Positions 40,031 through 49,911 are shown, counted from the stretch's first letter. The stretch: DNA of 64,000 nucleotides from an uncultured Hyphomonadaceae bacterium (GCA_938084575.1 CALKFG010000002.1:62001-126000), one strand, 5' to 3'. Translations and numbers: made by a program. Notes: generated from the sequence alone by a model not told the origin.

Positions 40031-40758
40031 GCCAGACAGACATGATCCAGACCGCCTTTGACCGCGAAAGCGCAGATGAGGTCATCCTGAAGGGCCGTCC
40101 GTCGCCCCGGCCACGTGACGCCGCCACCCTGATTCTGGTTCGCCGCGATGCTGCCCAGCCCCGGGTGCTGATGGGCAAGCGGTCCAGAGGGCATGACTTC
40201 ATGCCGGACAAATATGTCTTTCCAGGGGGCCGGGTGGATCCGCAGGACGGGCGGGTTTTCACCATCAGCGAGCTCAATCCGGATACCGACCGGCTTCTGC
40301 GCTTCAAGTCCCGTCGCTCCCCCAGGGCGTTCGCCCTGACGGCGATTCGCGAAACCTTCGAGGAAACCGGCTTGCTGATGGGCCGATACGCCGACACGCC
40401 GGCGCGTGCCCCGGCCGGCTGGCAACCGCTCTATGCGCTGAACATCGCGCCCTGCCTGAAGGATCTGCACTTTATCGGCCGGGCCATCACCCCACCTTAT
40501 CGCCCGAAGCGGTTCGATGCGCGCTTCTTCATGGCCGAGGCCGAGAAGGTCCTGATCGACGACCGTCCGCCGCTTGACGGCGCCGAGCTGCACGACCTGC
40601 AATGGGTCACGCTGGCGGATGCCAAGACGCTCGACCTGCCCGGCGTTACCCGGTTCATGCTGGACGAAATCGGCGACCGGCTCGACAGGCGCAGCCCCTC
40701 CGGTCCGCCCTTTCTGCGCTGGACACGGTCGGGGCATTCACAGGACCGGATTCTCTAA
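40027..40758 (+). CDS. NUDIX hydrolase
   Basis: VFPGGRVDPQDGR ... ALTAIRETFEETGLLMG; ATGA overlap with rnr. Confidence 0.9.
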   Translation: MSQTDMIQTAFDRESADEVILKGRPSPRPRDAATLILVRRDAAQPRVLMGKRSRGHDFMPDKYVFPGGRVDPQDGRVFTISELNPDTDRLLRFKSRRSPRAFALTAIRETFEETGLLMGRYADTPARAPAGWQPLYALNIAPCLKDLHFIGRAITPPYRPKRFDARFFMAEAEKVLIDDRPPLDGAELHDLQWVTLADAKTLDLPGVTRFMLDEIGDRLDRRSPSGPPFLRWTRSGHSQDRIL

Positions 40759-40781
40759 GCGGGTCTGCGCAGTTTGGGTGC

Positions 40782-40810
40782 TTGACTTCCGGCTCTCACA
40801 GCGTCATTAG
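40782..40810 (+). promoter_or_regulatory. Candidate rpmG promoter (TTGACT - 17 nt - CATTAG)
   Basis: -35-like TTGACT with 17-nt spacing to a weak -10, upstream of rpmG. Confidence 0.35.
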
Positions 40811-40850
40811 ACGCGCTTTCTAGTTTCGCCCCAAGACAAGGCACAGTGAC

Positions 40851-41018
40851 ATGGCCAAACCGGCAACCATCAAAATTCGCCTGAATTCAACTGCAGGCAC
40901 CGGCTTTTTCTACGTCACGAAAAAGAACCCCCGCAACATGACTGAAAAAATGGTCAAGCGGAAATACGACCCCGTCGTGCGCAAGCATGTCGAGTTCAAG
41001 GAAGGCAAGATCAAATAG
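40851..41018 (+). CDS. rpmG: 50S ribosomal protein L33 (55 aa; below the length cutoff of the supplied ORF track)
   Basis: Translation [55 protein letters not shown]. Confidence 0.96.
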   Translation: MAKPATIKIRLNSTAGTGFFYVTKKNPRNMTEKMVKRKYDPVVRKHVEFKEGKIK

Positions 41019-41042
41019 GCCGGGCCTGTTTCGAATCACCAG

Positions 41043-41070
41043 CCGGATCCCCCTGGGGTCCGGTTTTTTT
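41043..41070 (+). terminator. Intrinsic terminator downstream of rpmG
   Basis: CCGGA(T)CCCC..GGGGTCCGG stem followed by TTTTTTT. Confidence 0.85.
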
Positions 41071-41119
41071 ATATCAGACGACACGGCATCACTGACCGCC
41101 GGCACGCCGGCGCAGCACC

Positions 41120-41512
41120 TCAGGCCGCGGCGCGGTCGCTGACGAGCTGGGCCACAGTCTCGAGGAAGGACCGGACCTGTATCGGTTTGGACAAATAGCC
41201 CTCGCACCCGGCTTCCCGCACCAGAATTTCATCCGTTCGCATGGCAAAGGCCGTTACAGCAAGGACCGGTATTTTGCGGGTGCGGTCATCATCCTTGAGC
41301 CAGCGCGTAATATCCAGCCCCGACACTTCCGGCAGCTGAATGTCCATGACGATCAGGTCCGGTTGCTGTTCAAGCGCCAGGCTGACGGCCTTGGACCCGT
41401 CGGTGCATTTCAGCGTTTCATAACCGGTGGCCTCAAGCAGATCGTTAAACAACCGCATGTTGAGCGCATTGTCTTCGACGATCAGAACCCGCAATTTCCG
41501 GTCTGTGGTCAT
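41120..41512 (-). CDS. divK: Single-domain response regulator, DivK-like
   Basis: [78 protein letters not shown]; no output domain. Confidence 0.88.
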   Translation of the reverse strand: MTTDRKLRVLIVEDNALNMRLFNDLLEATGYETLKCTDGSKAVSLALEQQPDLIVMDIQLPEVSGLDITRWLKDDDRTRKIPVLAVTAFAMRTDEILVREAGCEGYLSKPIQVRSFLETVAQLVSDRAAA

Positions 41513-41640
41513 CTGTGTCGGTCCACCACTGCTCAGCATTCTGCTGTTTCACTATCCCTAACAGATTATCCTCATGATCGTTAAGGTTTGTTTGAGAGCC
41601 GTTTAAGCCTAGACTGAGCGCTTCGGATCAGGATCCCGAT

Positions 41641-42933
41641 ATGTCTGTATTCTGTCGCGACTGCGATACGCGCCTCAAGGAGGGCGCCGACCAGTGCCCG
41701 ACCTGCCGGAGCACCCGGATCGTATCGCACCCGCGCCTCGACGACTTGCACATCGCTCATATCGATTGTGATGCCTTTTACGCAGCCATTGAAAAGCGTG
41801 ATGATCCCAGCCTGAGAGATCGCCCGGTGATCGTTGGCGGCGGCACACGCGGCGTTGTGGCCACCTGCTGTTATATTGCGCGCCTGCACGGCGTCCGCTC
41901 GGCGATGCCGATGTATAAGGCGCTCAAGGCCTGCCCGGAAGCCATCGTCGTGCGCCCCCGGCGCGACGCCTATCTGACGGCCTCGCGCCAGATCCGAACC
42001 CTGATGCAGGCTCTGACACCACAAGTGGAAATGATCTCCATCGATGAAGCCTATCTTGACCTGTCCGGCACCCAGCGCCTGCACAATGCCAGCCCTGCCA
42101 TCGCCCTGGCCCGGCTGGCCCGGCGAATCGAAGCCGCGGTTGGCATCACCATCTCGATCGGTCTGTCGGAGAATAAATTCCTCGCCAAGACGGCCAGTGA
42201 AATTGACAAGCCGCGCGGATTCGCGGCCCTGGGGCAGGCCGAAGCCGCCGCCTTCCTTGCCCCCAAACCGGTCGGCTTCCTGCATGGTGTCGGACGGCAA
42301 CTGGCCGGAAAGCTGGAAAGGGACAATCTGCGCACTGTCGGCGACCTTCAGGCAACACCCCCGCGTGACCTGATTGCCCGCTACGGAGAAACCGGCCTGT
42401 GGCTGCATCAGCGCGCCTATGGTCGGGATGATCGCAAGGTCCAGCCCGACAGCGACCGAAAGTCAGTGTCATCGGAGCGCACGTTCAGGACCGACCTGAG
42501 CACGCTGACGGATCTTGAGGATCAGCTCTGGCAGGTCTGCGACGAGACTGCCCGCCGGGCCAAAAAGCACGGTGTCGCCGGGGCCAGCGTCACCCTCAAG
42601 CTCAAGACCCAGACATTCCGAACCCTGACGCGATCGGTGATGCTGAAGGCGCCCACTCAGCTGGCCCAGACCCTTTTCCGCGCTGTCCAGCCCTTGCTGG
42701 CCCGGGAAGCCCGGACGGGCATTTCCTTCCGCCTGATCGGCGTCGGCCTGTCGGCCCTCAGCCCCGCCCGCGAAGATCTCCCGGACCTGATTGACCCGCG
42801 AATATACAAACGGGCACAGGCGGAACGGGCGTCTGATCAGGCCCGGGACCGGTTTGGCGACAAGGCCGTCCTGACGGGCCGCGCCATGCGCTCACGCGGG
42901 CCCGACGTCGCCGGCAAGCCCGGCGAAGAGTGA
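41641..42933 (+). CDS. dinB: DNA polymerase IV with N-terminal CxxC..CxxC zinc-ribbon extension
   Basis: MSVFCRDCDTRLKEGADQCPTCRS extension, then IAHIDCDAFYAAIEKRDDPSLRDRPVIVGGG, ISIDEAYLDLSGTQRL, ISIGLSENKFLAKTASEIDKPRGF. Confidence 0.93.
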   Translation: MSVFCRDCDTRLKEGADQCPTCRSTRIVSHPRLDDLHIAHIDCDAFYAAIEKRDDPSLRDRPVIVGGGTRGVVATCCYIARLHGVRSAMPMYKALKACPEAIVVRPRRDAYLTASRQIRTLMQALTPQVEMISIDEAYLDLSGTQRLHNASPAIALARLARRIEAAVGITISIGLSENKFLAKTASEIDKPRGFAALGQAEAAAFLAPKPVGFLHGVGRQLAGKLERDNLRTVGDLQATPPRDLIARYGETGLWLHQRAYGRDDRKVQPDSDRKSVSSERTFRTDLSTLTDLEDQLWQVCDETARRAKKHGVAGASVTLKLKTQTFRTLTRSVMLKAPTQLAQTLFRAVQPLLAREARTGISFRLIGVGLSALSPAREDLPDLIDPRIYKRAQAERASDQARDRFGDKAVLTGRAMRSRGPDVAGKPGEE

Positions 42934-43349
42934 CCGCGGTCCTGATCACCGTCTGGAGCGCCCTGGCTACGGTCTGGACCAGCCTCGCCTGGCTTGGCGT
43001 CATCTACCTCATGTCCCTTGGCGCACTGTGCTGGGGGGCGCCCGGGCTGGCCCAGCGGTTTTTTGGCGGATTTGCCGCGACCGCGCGGCTGAATGCGCTT
43101 GAGGGCGGGCTCCGGCTGCTGTTCGGAATCGGGCTTATCGGGCATGCGCCCGCCAGCCGCATGCCGGGTCTTCTGGCCATGATCGGGCTGTTTCTTGCCG
43201 TCACCGCCTGCCTTCTGATCTCACTCTACCCGCTGCACCGGGCCGATGCCCGCTGGGCCGTCCCTCTGGTCCAGCGTCATGTCCGCCTGATCGGCACCAC
43301 GGCCTTTCCCCTCGCTGCAGGGCTCGCCTTCCTGCTCATGCCGCTGTGA
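42930..43349 (+). CDS. Hypothetical 4-TM membrane protein
   Basis: Hydrophobic ORF with GTG start overlapping dinB stop (GTGA). Confidence 0.65.
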   Translation: MTAVLITVWSALATVWTSLAWLGVIYLMSLGALCWGAPGLAQRFFGGFAATARLNALEGGLRLLFGIGLIGHAPASRMPGLLAMIGLFLAVTACLLISLYPLHRADARWAVPLVQRHVRLIGTTAFPLAAGLAFLLMPL

Positions 43350-43415
43350 ACGTCTTGCCCTTCGGGGCGCCTTGCGGCAACACCAAGTCAGGAACCACGC
43401 AAGAGGAGGTCACGC

Positions 43416-43874
43416 ATGTCTTCACCGGAACAAAAGCTGGCCGGGCTCGGCATCACGCTGCCCACCCCCATGGCCGCCGTTGCCAATTACGTTCCCTATG
43501 TGATTACGGGATCACTGCTTCACGTGTCCGGCCAGGTCAGCGCCGATGCCAATGGCCTGGTCAGGGGCCGTCTGGGGGACAGTCTCGACCTCGCTGCCGG
43601 GCAGGCGGCTGCGCGGCTGTGTGGACTCAATCTGCTGGCCCAGTGCCTGGCCGCGACCGGCGACCTGGGACGGATTAGCCGGGTCGTCAAGCTGGGCGGT
43701 TTCGTCAATGCAGCGCCCGACTTTGTCGACATTCCGCAGGTCATCAATGGCTGTTCCGACCTTATGGTTGACGTCTTCGGTGATGCCGGACGACATGCCC
43801 GGTTCGCTGTTGCCAGCCCGGTCCTGCCGCTGGGTGTCGCGGTTGAGATTGACGGAATCTTTGAACTTGGCTGA
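43416..43874 (+). CDS. RidA/YjgF-YER057c-UK114 family protein
   Basis: YVITGSLLHVSGQVSADANG, VVKLGGFVNAAPDFVDIPQVINGCSDLMVDVFGDAGRHARFAVAS. Confidence 0.9.
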   Translation: MSSPEQKLAGLGITLPTPMAAVANYVPYVITGSLLHVSGQVSADANGLVRGRLGDSLDLAAGQAAARLCGLNLLAQCLAATGDLGRISRVVKLGGFVNAAPDFVDIPQVINGCSDLMVDVFGDAGRHARFAVASPVLPLGVAVEIDGIFELG

Positions 43875-44592
43875 GGCCTTTACGCTTGGCGATTTTGATT
43901 ACGCCCATCGTGGCCTGTGGACACAGGCCGGTCCGCCCGAGAACAGCCTGGCCGCCTTTGCCGCGGCGGCGGCCAAGGGCTATGGCGTCGAACTCGACGT
44001 GCGGCCGTCTCTCGACGGCGTTCCGGTTGTTTTTCATGACCGCACCCTCGACCGCATGACCGGCCAGACCGGGCCGGTCGCAGACCGCCACCATCGCGAT
44101 CTGAAGCAGATGCGGTTGCGCGGCAGCGACGAGACCCTTCCGACCCTGGAGATGCTGCTTGAGCGCTGGCCGGGCCAGACGCCGATCCTGTGCGAGATCA
44201 AGATCGATGGAGACACTGATCCGGCCGGGTTTGCCCGGACCGTTGGCGGGATGCTGTCGGCCCGGGACCTGCCCGTCGCCGCAATGAGCTTCTCCCCGGG
44301 CGCGGTCGCGGCGCTGCCTGCCGGGCTGATGCGCGGTCAGCTGTTCGAGGCCTCCGACTCCGACCCGCCAGCCGACCGGACCCGCCTGCTGGACCGGGTC
44401 GCCGCCGGTGGGGCCGACTATCTCGCTGTGGCCCTGTCTGATTCCGCCTGGATGTCAGATTGGGCCCGCGCCCATGGCCTCCCCCTGACCGTCTGGACCG
44501 TCCGGGATTCCGGCCTTATCCCCGGGCTTATGCAACAGGTTGATGCGGTGATTTTCGAAGGATTCGAACCGGCGCTGGCCAAGCGGCGTTAG
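43861..44592 (+). CDS. Glycerophosphodiester phosphodiesterase family protein
   Basis: FDYAHRGLWTQAGPPENSLAAFAAAAAKGYGVELDVRPSLDGVPVVFHDRTLDRMTG; exact start uncertain (TTG 43861/43867). Confidence 0.87.
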   Translation: MNLAEAFTLGDFDYAHRGLWTQAGPPENSLAAFAAAAAKGYGVELDVRPSLDGVPVVFHDRTLDRMTGQTGPVADRHHRDLKQMRLRGSDETLPTLEMLLERWPGQTPILCEIKIDGDTDPAGFARTVGGMLSARDLPVAAMSFSPGAVAALPAGLMRGQLFEASDSDPPADRTRLLDRVAAGGADYLAVALSDSAWMSDWARAHGLPLTVWTVRDSGLIPGLMQQVDAVIFEGFEPALAKRR

Positions 44593-44610
44593 GGACCTAC
44601 ACTGGACATT

Positions 44611-45798
44611 ATGGATGATAAAACCCCGCATATCCGGATGATAACCGGCCTCGACGAGGTCACCGAGGCGGCCTGGGACCGGGTCGCCAATCCGGAGGGG
44701 GAACCCTATGACCCGTTTCTCAGCTGGGCCTTTCTCGAGGCCCTTGAGCGCAGCGGCGCCGTGGCGCCGGAGACCGGCTGGACGCCGTGCCACCTGCTGC
44801 TGGAAACGGGCGCGGGAGAGGTCCTGGCGGCCCTGCCGCTTTATGCCAAAACCCACAGCCAGGGCGAATTTGTGTTCGATCATGCCTGGGCCGATGCCTA
44901 TGAGCGTGCCGGGGGGCAGTATTTTCCGAAACTTCTCAACGCGGTGCCGTTTACGCCGGTGACGGGGCGCCGGCGCCTGACGACGCCGGGACCCGACGCC
45001 GAGCGCTGGCGACAGGCGCTTCTGATGGGCGCCATCCAGCTGGCCGAGCAGAATGAGTTTTCATCCCTGCATCTCAATTTCCTGACAGGCACAGAGGCCG
45101 GGCAGCTTGAAACGGAGGGCCTGCTGATTCGCGACGATCAGCAATTCCACTGGGTGAATCACGGCTATGACAGCTTCGACGACGTGCTGGCCACACTGTC
45201 CTCGGCCAAGCGGAAAAACCTTCGCAAGGAACGGCACAAGGCCCAGCAGGGGCTGGATTTCGTCCAGCTGACCGGCGCTGAGATCGGCGCAGAACACTGG
45301 GATGCGTTTTATGCCTTCTATATCGATACCGGCAGCCGGAAATGGGGACAGCCCTATCTCAACCGCGAGACATTTGCGCTTCTGGGCGACCGGCTGGCGG
45401 AGAAAATTCTTTTAATACTGGCCTATGAAGAGGGCGTTCCGATTGCCGGCGCCCTCAACTTCATCGGGGATGAGACCCTGTATGGCCGCTATTGGGGTTG
45501 TGCCTATGCCCGGCCGATGCTGCATTTCGAAACCTGTTATTATCAAGCGATGGATTATGCCATTGCGCACCGGCTGCGGACCGTGGAAGCCGGGGCACAG
45601 GGGGGGCATAAGCTGGCGCGCGGCTATGTGCCGACCAAGACCCATTCGGCGCACTGGATCGCGCATCCCGGTCTGCGCACGGCAATCGATCACTATCTCC
45701 GCCGCGAACGGGCCGCCGTGGACGAAGAAGCCGCTTATCTGCGGACACGAACGCCGTTCAAGAAACCCAGCCCCGAGAACCAGGATCCCGGACCATGA
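44611..45798 (+). CDS. FemAB-like / DUF482 GNAT-fold acyltransferase
   Basis: YDPFLSWAFLEALERSGAVAPETGW, LPLYAKTHSQGEFVFDHAWADAYERAGGQYFPKLLNAVPFTPVTGRRRL. Confidence 0.88.
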   Translation: MDDKTPHIRMITGLDEVTEAAWDRVANPEGEPYDPFLSWAFLEALERSGAVAPETGWTPCHLLLETGAGEVLAALPLYAKTHSQGEFVFDHAWADAYERAGGQYFPKLLNAVPFTPVTGRRRLTTPGPDAERWRQALLMGAIQLAEQNEFSSLHLNFLTGTEAGQLETEGLLIRDDQQFHWVNHGYDSFDDVLATLSSAKRKNLRKERHKAQQGLDFVQLTGAEIGAEHWDAFYAFYIDTGSRKWGQPYLNRETFALLGDRLAEKILLILAYEEGVPIAGALNFIGDETLYGRYWGCAYARPMLHFETCYYQAMDYAIAHRLRTVEAGAQGGHKLARGYVPTKTHSAHWIAHPGLRTAIDHYLRRERAAVDEEAAYLRTRTPFKKPSPENQDPGP

Positions 45799-46232
45799 CG
45801 CTGCATGCCCCCTATGACCCCGGCAATATTTTTGCCCAGATTCTGCGCGGAACACTGCCCTGTATTCCGGTCTATGAAGACGATGTCGCGCTCGCATTCA
45901 TGGACGTTTTTCCCCAGGCTGACGGGCATGTCCTGGTCATCCCCAAACAGGTCGAAGCCCGCACCATCCTGGATATGCCGGAGACGCATCTCGGGCCCTA
46001 TATGCAGCAGGTCCAGACTGTCGCCCGGGCGGTTGAAAAAGGTCTGACGCCGGACGGGCTGGTGCTGACGCAGTTCAATGGCGCGCCCGCGGGGCAGACC
46101 GTTTTTCACCTGCACGTTCACATCATTCCACGCTGGAGCGACGTTCCCCTGGGCCGTCATGGCGATGGCAAAATGGCCACGCCGGACCAGCTGGAGCCGT
46201 TCGCCAGCCGTATCCGGGCGGCGCTGGCCTGA
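45795..46232 (+). CDS. HIT family hydrolase
   Basis: NIFAQILRGTLPCIPVYEDDVALAFMDVFPQADGHVLVIPK ... TVFHLHVHIIPRW (HxHxH); ATGA overlap with upstream gene. Confidence 0.93.
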   Translation: MTLHAPYDPGNIFAQILRGTLPCIPVYEDDVALAFMDVFPQADGHVLVIPKQVEARTILDMPETHLGPYMQQVQTVARAVEKGLTPDGLVLTQFNGAPAGQTVFHLHVHIIPRWSDVPLGRHGDGKMATPDQLEPFASRIRAALA

Positions 46233-46246
46233 GGTCTAAAGTCCGA
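46080..46246. repeat. Copy 1 of a ~167-bp tandem duplication (3' end of HIT gene plus gatB 3' tip)
   Basis: Aligned by eye with 46247-46414; about ten substitutions and one 1-bp indel; starts with GGCGCGCCCGC. Confidence 0.92.
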
Positions 46247-46414
46247 GGCGCGCCCGCAGGGCAGACCGGTTTTCACCGGCACGTTCACATCATGCCACGA
46301 TGGAGCGACGGTCCCCCTGGTCCGTCATGGCGATGGCAAAATGGCCACGCCGGACCAGCTTGAGCCGTTCACCAGCCGTATCCGGGCGGCGCTGGCCAGA
46401 GGTCTAAAGTCCGA
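46247..46414. repeat. Copy 2 of the tandem duplication (degenerate HIT 3' end, authentic gatB stop at 46404)
   Basis: Same sequence as 46080-46246, followed by a third GGCGCGCCCGC at 46415 within gatB. Confidence 0.92.
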
Positions 46415-47915
46415 GGCGCGCCCGCAGGATCTGGTTCACGGCCTGGGGATTGGCCTTGCCGCCGGACGCTTTCATGACCTGTCCGACAAACCAGCCCATG
46501 GTTTTCGGCTTCTCCCTGACCGCCGCCGCCTGCTCGGGATTGTCATCAATGACCTGCTGAACAAGGGCGTCGATGGCCGAGGTGTCGGTCACCTGCTTGA
46601 GACCGTGCTTCTCAACAATCTCCCCGGGATTGCCTTCCCCGTCGATCATGCGCTGGAAGACATCCTTGGCGATTTTGCCCGAGATGACGTCGCTGGAAAT
46701 CAGGTCAATCAATCCCCCCAATTGTGCCGCACTGACCGGCGACTCCGACAGATCCAGTTCGGCCCTGTTGAGATAGCCAAACAAGTCCTGGCTGACCCAG
46801 TTGGCGGCGAGCTTGGCATCCCGCCCACCAGCAACCTGTTCAAAAAAGTTTGCCCGCTCGGCATCAGCCGACAGCACCCCGGCATCATAGTGCGACAACC
46901 CATAATCAGATTTGAACCGCGCCCTTTTTTCATCAGGCAGTTCCGGCAATGACTGCCGGATCCCCTCGACAAAGGCCGGGGTGAGCACCAGGGGTAGCAA
47001 GTCCGGGTCTGGAAAATAGCGATAATCGTGCGCGTCTTCCTTTGACCGCATTGACCGCGTCTGGCCCTTGTCAGGGTCAAACAACCGGGTCTCCTGGCTC
47101 ACCGCCCCCCCCGCTTCGATGATCTCGACCTGCCTTCGGGCTTCGTATTCAATGGCGGCCTGAATGAACCGGAATGAGTTCATATTCTTGATTTCGCAAC
47201 GGGTCCCCAAATGTCCGAAATCTTCAGCCTCCCGGTACTTTTCATATGCACCCGGACGGCATACTGAGACGTTCACATCCGCCCGCAAATTGCCCTTTTC
47301 CATATCACCGTCACAGGTGCCCAGGGCGACAAGAATAGATTTGAGTTTCTTGACATAGGCCGCCGCCTCAAGAGGTGTTCGGATGTCGGGTCGCGACACG
47401 ATCTCCATCAGCGCAACACCACACCGGTTCAGGTCAACATAGGTTGCGCCGGGGTCCATATCGTGGATCGACTTACCTGCATCCTGTTCCAGATGTAGCC
47501 GCTCAATCCGCACGGGAAAACTGTAAGCGGGATCACCATGGGCCGGTTCGACATCTACCTCGATCAAGCCTTCACCTATAATGGGATGGGCAAACTGGCT
47601 GATCTGATAGCCCTGCGGCAGGTCGGGATAAAAATAATTTTTCCGGTCAAAACGGGAGGTTAAGTGAATTTCCGCTGCCAGGCCGAGGCCAGTCCGTACA
47701 GCCTGTTCAACACAATATCTGTTGATAACCGGCAGCATCCCGGGCATCGCCGCATCGACAAGCGATACGTTTGAATTTGGTTCTGCGCCGAACTGCGTCG
47801 ATGCGCCGGAAAACAGCTTGGCATTTGAGGCGACCTGAGCGTGGACCTCCAGACCGAGAACAATTTCCCAGGGCCCCGTGTCACCGTCGATAATATATTT
47901 GGCACGTTCACTCAT
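46404..47915 (-). CDS. gatB: Asp-tRNA(Asn)/Glu-tRNA(Gln) amidotransferase subunit B
   Basis: [77 protein letters not shown]. Confidence 0.96.
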   Translation of the reverse strand: MSERAKYIIDGDTGPWEIVLGLEVHAQVASNAKLFSGASTQFGAEPNSNVSLVDAAMPGMLPVINRYCVEQAVRTGLGLAAEIHLTSRFDRKNYFYPDLPQGYQISQFAHPIIGEGLIEVDVEPAHGDPAYSFPVRIERLHLEQDAGKSIHDMDPGATYVDLNRCGVALMEIVSRPDIRTPLEAAAYVKKLKSILVALGTCDGDMEKGNLRADVNVSVCRPGAYEKYREAEDFGHLGTRCEIKNMNSFRFIQAAIEYEARRQVEIIEAGGAVSQETRLFDPDKGQTRSMRSKEDAHDYRYFPDPDLLPLVLTPAFVEGIRQSLPELPDEKRARFKSDYGLSHYDAGVLSADAERANFFEQVAGGRDAKLAANWVSQDLFGYLNRAELDLSESPVSAAQLGGLIDLISSDVISGKIAKDVFQRMIDGEGNPGEIVEKHGLKQVTDTSAIDALVQQVIDDNPEQAAAVREKPKTMGWFVGQVMKASGGKANPQAVNQILRARLGL

Positions 47916-48270
47916 GCGTCCGCTCCCCTTCTGAACCGTCCGCATGGACGGATCGTTCCTTTGCCGCAGCTACACGGGCCCGCCGGGCCGCCATGCGCCG
48001 GTCGATGGCGTGGTCTTTTTTCGCCAAGATGTTCAAGCGTCCGGCGCCCTGGGGCTTCCCGGGTTCCGGGGCCGACAGCAGCTTTTCGAAAATGATGGCG
48101 CCGCGATAGGATACATAGGCCGCAGCGAGCAGGGATAGGCCCCAAATATGCCGCGACCGCGGATGCAAAGGATCCGCGCCCTGACTGTAGGCCGTTGACA
48201 GGACAAGCGCGCTGCAAAAGACGAATGCACCGACCGCAATAAAAAGTGTTCTTTTGCGACGTTTCATCAT
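47908..48270 (-). CDS. Hypothetical small two-TM protein between gatA and gatB
   Basis: [25 protein letters not shown] plus second hydrophobic helix; overlaps gatB start. Confidence 0.6.
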   Translation of the reverse strand: MMKRRKRTLFIAVGAFVFCSALVLSTAYSQGADPLHPRSRHIWGLSLLAAAYVSYRGAIIFEKLLSAPEPGKPQGAGRLNILAKKDHAIDRRMAARRARVAAAKERSVHADGSEGERTHE

Positions 48271-48276
48271 TCAGTC

Positions 48277-49752
48277 CTACCACCACCGCGTCGGTCGTCC
48301 GGCGAACCCTGCGGCGCGTTCAAGTGCTCCTCCGACCCTGAAACAGCTGGCTTCATCCAAAGCCTTGCCAATGACCTGCAACCCCAGCGGCAGGCCCTGC
48401 TGATCTAGCGCCGCTGGCACAGACAGGCTGGGCAGGCCTGCCAGGTTCGCGGTCACGGTAAAAATATCGTTCAAGTACATTTCAATCGGATCGCCAGACT
48501 TCTCTCCATAGGCAAAGGCTGCGCTGGGACAGGTCGGGGTCAGGAGGGCATCCACGGTTCCAAAGACGGTGTTAAAATCTTCAAGAATTCTCGAGCGCAC
48601 CTTCTGCGCGCGCAAATAATACGCGTCATAATACCCCGAAGACAGCACATAAGTTCCAATCATCAGACGGCGCTGAACTTCTGCACCAAATCCCTCTGCC
48701 CGGGTCATTTCATAAGTCCCGACCAGGCCTTCGCCGTCAACGCGCGCGCCATAGCGCATCCCGTCATAGCGTGCGAGGTTGGACGACGCTTCAGCCGGCG
48801 CCACGATATAATAAGCAGGCAGGGCATATTTGGTATGCGGCAGTGATACGTCGACGATTTCGGCGCCCTGAGCCTGCAACCAGTCTATGCCCTGTTGCCA
48901 CAGGGCTTCAATCTCCGACGACATGCCATCGATACGATATTCCCGCGGGATACCAATGCGAAGCCCCTTGACCCCTTCGTTTACAGCCCCGCGCCAGGGT
49001 GGTGTTTCAACCGGCAGGGAGGTGGAGTCTCTTGGATCGTGCGAGCACATGATCTCGGTCAGAAGGGCCGCGTCCTCGACCGTTTTTGCGATCGGTCCGG
49101 CCTGATCGAGCGACGAAGCGAAGGCGACCATTCCATAGCGCGATGCCCGACCATAAGTCGGCTTAATCCCGACCGTGCCGGTAAAACTTGCCGGTTGTCG
49201 AATAGACCCACCGGTGTCGGAAGCCGTCGCGGCCAGACAAAGATTCGCCGCGACAGCGACCGCAGACCCGCCGGAGGACCCACCTGCCGTAAGGTCCTGG
49301 TTTGAACCTTGCCGGCGCCAGGGATTTGACGGAGGTCCGAAACGGGATGTTTCATTCGACGATCCCATCGCAAATTCATCCATATTGAGCTTACCCAACA
49401 TGACCGCGCCCTCTGACCAGAGATTCGCTGTAACCGTGCTTTCATAGCTGGGCGTGAACTCGCCGAGTATTTGTGAACAGGCGGTCGTGCGGACACCAGC
49501 TGTACAGTAGAGATCCTTGATACCGAGCGGCGCGCCTTCCAATCGACCTGCCGTCCCGTTGGCGCGGCGTTGATCAGACGCATCCGCCATCTCTCTCGCC
49601 TTATCGGGCGTGGTCAGGACATAGGCGTTCAGAGCGTCATTGGAGAGCTCAATTTCCGCAATAAAGGCATCGGTCAGCTCGCGACATGAAAACGATTTGT
49701 CCGCGAGGCCGTCCAGTGCGCCTGCCAAGGTGAGGTCCGTCAGCTCGCCCAT
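48277..49752 (-). CDS. gatA: Asp-tRNA(Asn)/Glu-tRNA(Gln) amidotransferase subunit A
   Basis: [73 protein letters not shown]. Confidence 0.96.
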   Translation of the reverse strand: MGELTDLTLAGALDGLADKSFSCRELTDAFIAEIELSNDALNAYVLTTPDKAREMADASDQRRANGTAGRLEGAPLGIKDLYCTAGVRTTACSQILGEFTPSYESTVTANLWSEGAVMLGKLNMDEFAMGSSNETSRFGPPSNPWRRQGSNQDLTAGGSSGGSAVAVAANLCLAATASDTGGSIRQPASFTGTVGIKPTYGRASRYGMVAFASSLDQAGPIAKTVEDAALLTEIMCSHDPRDSTSLPVETPPWRGAVNEGVKGLRIGIPREYRIDGMSSEIEALWQQGIDWLQAQGAEIVDVSLPHTKYALPAYYIVAPAEASSNLARYDGMRYGARVDGEGLVGTYEMTRAEGFGAEVQRRLMIGTYVLSSGYYDAYYLRAQKVRSRILEDFNTVFGTVDALLTPTCPSAAFAYGEKSGDPIEMYLNDIFTVTANLAGLPSLSVPAALDQQGLPLGLQVIGKALDEASCFRVGGALERAAGFAGRPTRWW

Positions 49753-49870
49753 AAGGTCTCCTTGGCCCAAACCGGGCCCGTCTTTAGAAACGTCTTCCTA
49801 GTGTGCCTCGGGGTAAAAACGCAAGATCTAAGAATCTGTCCCGATCTTCATCCTGACGCACGATTCATGA

Positions 49871-49876
49871 TATAAT
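49871..49876 (+). promoter_or_regulatory. Consensus -10 hexamer TATAAT upstream of the DUF6491-like lipoprotein gene
   Basis: Exact TATAAT ~36 nt before the GTG start; -35 not convincing. Confidence 0.35.
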
Positions 49877-49911
49877 GCCCGCTGTTCAGACGTCGACCAA
49901 AGGAGCCGCCC

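Noticed and set aside
46341-46952. 203-aa plus-strand ORF starting in duplication copy 2
   Set aside because: Runs antisense into gatB; its start is only the degenerate HIT tail read in a surviving frame, with no independent support as a gene.
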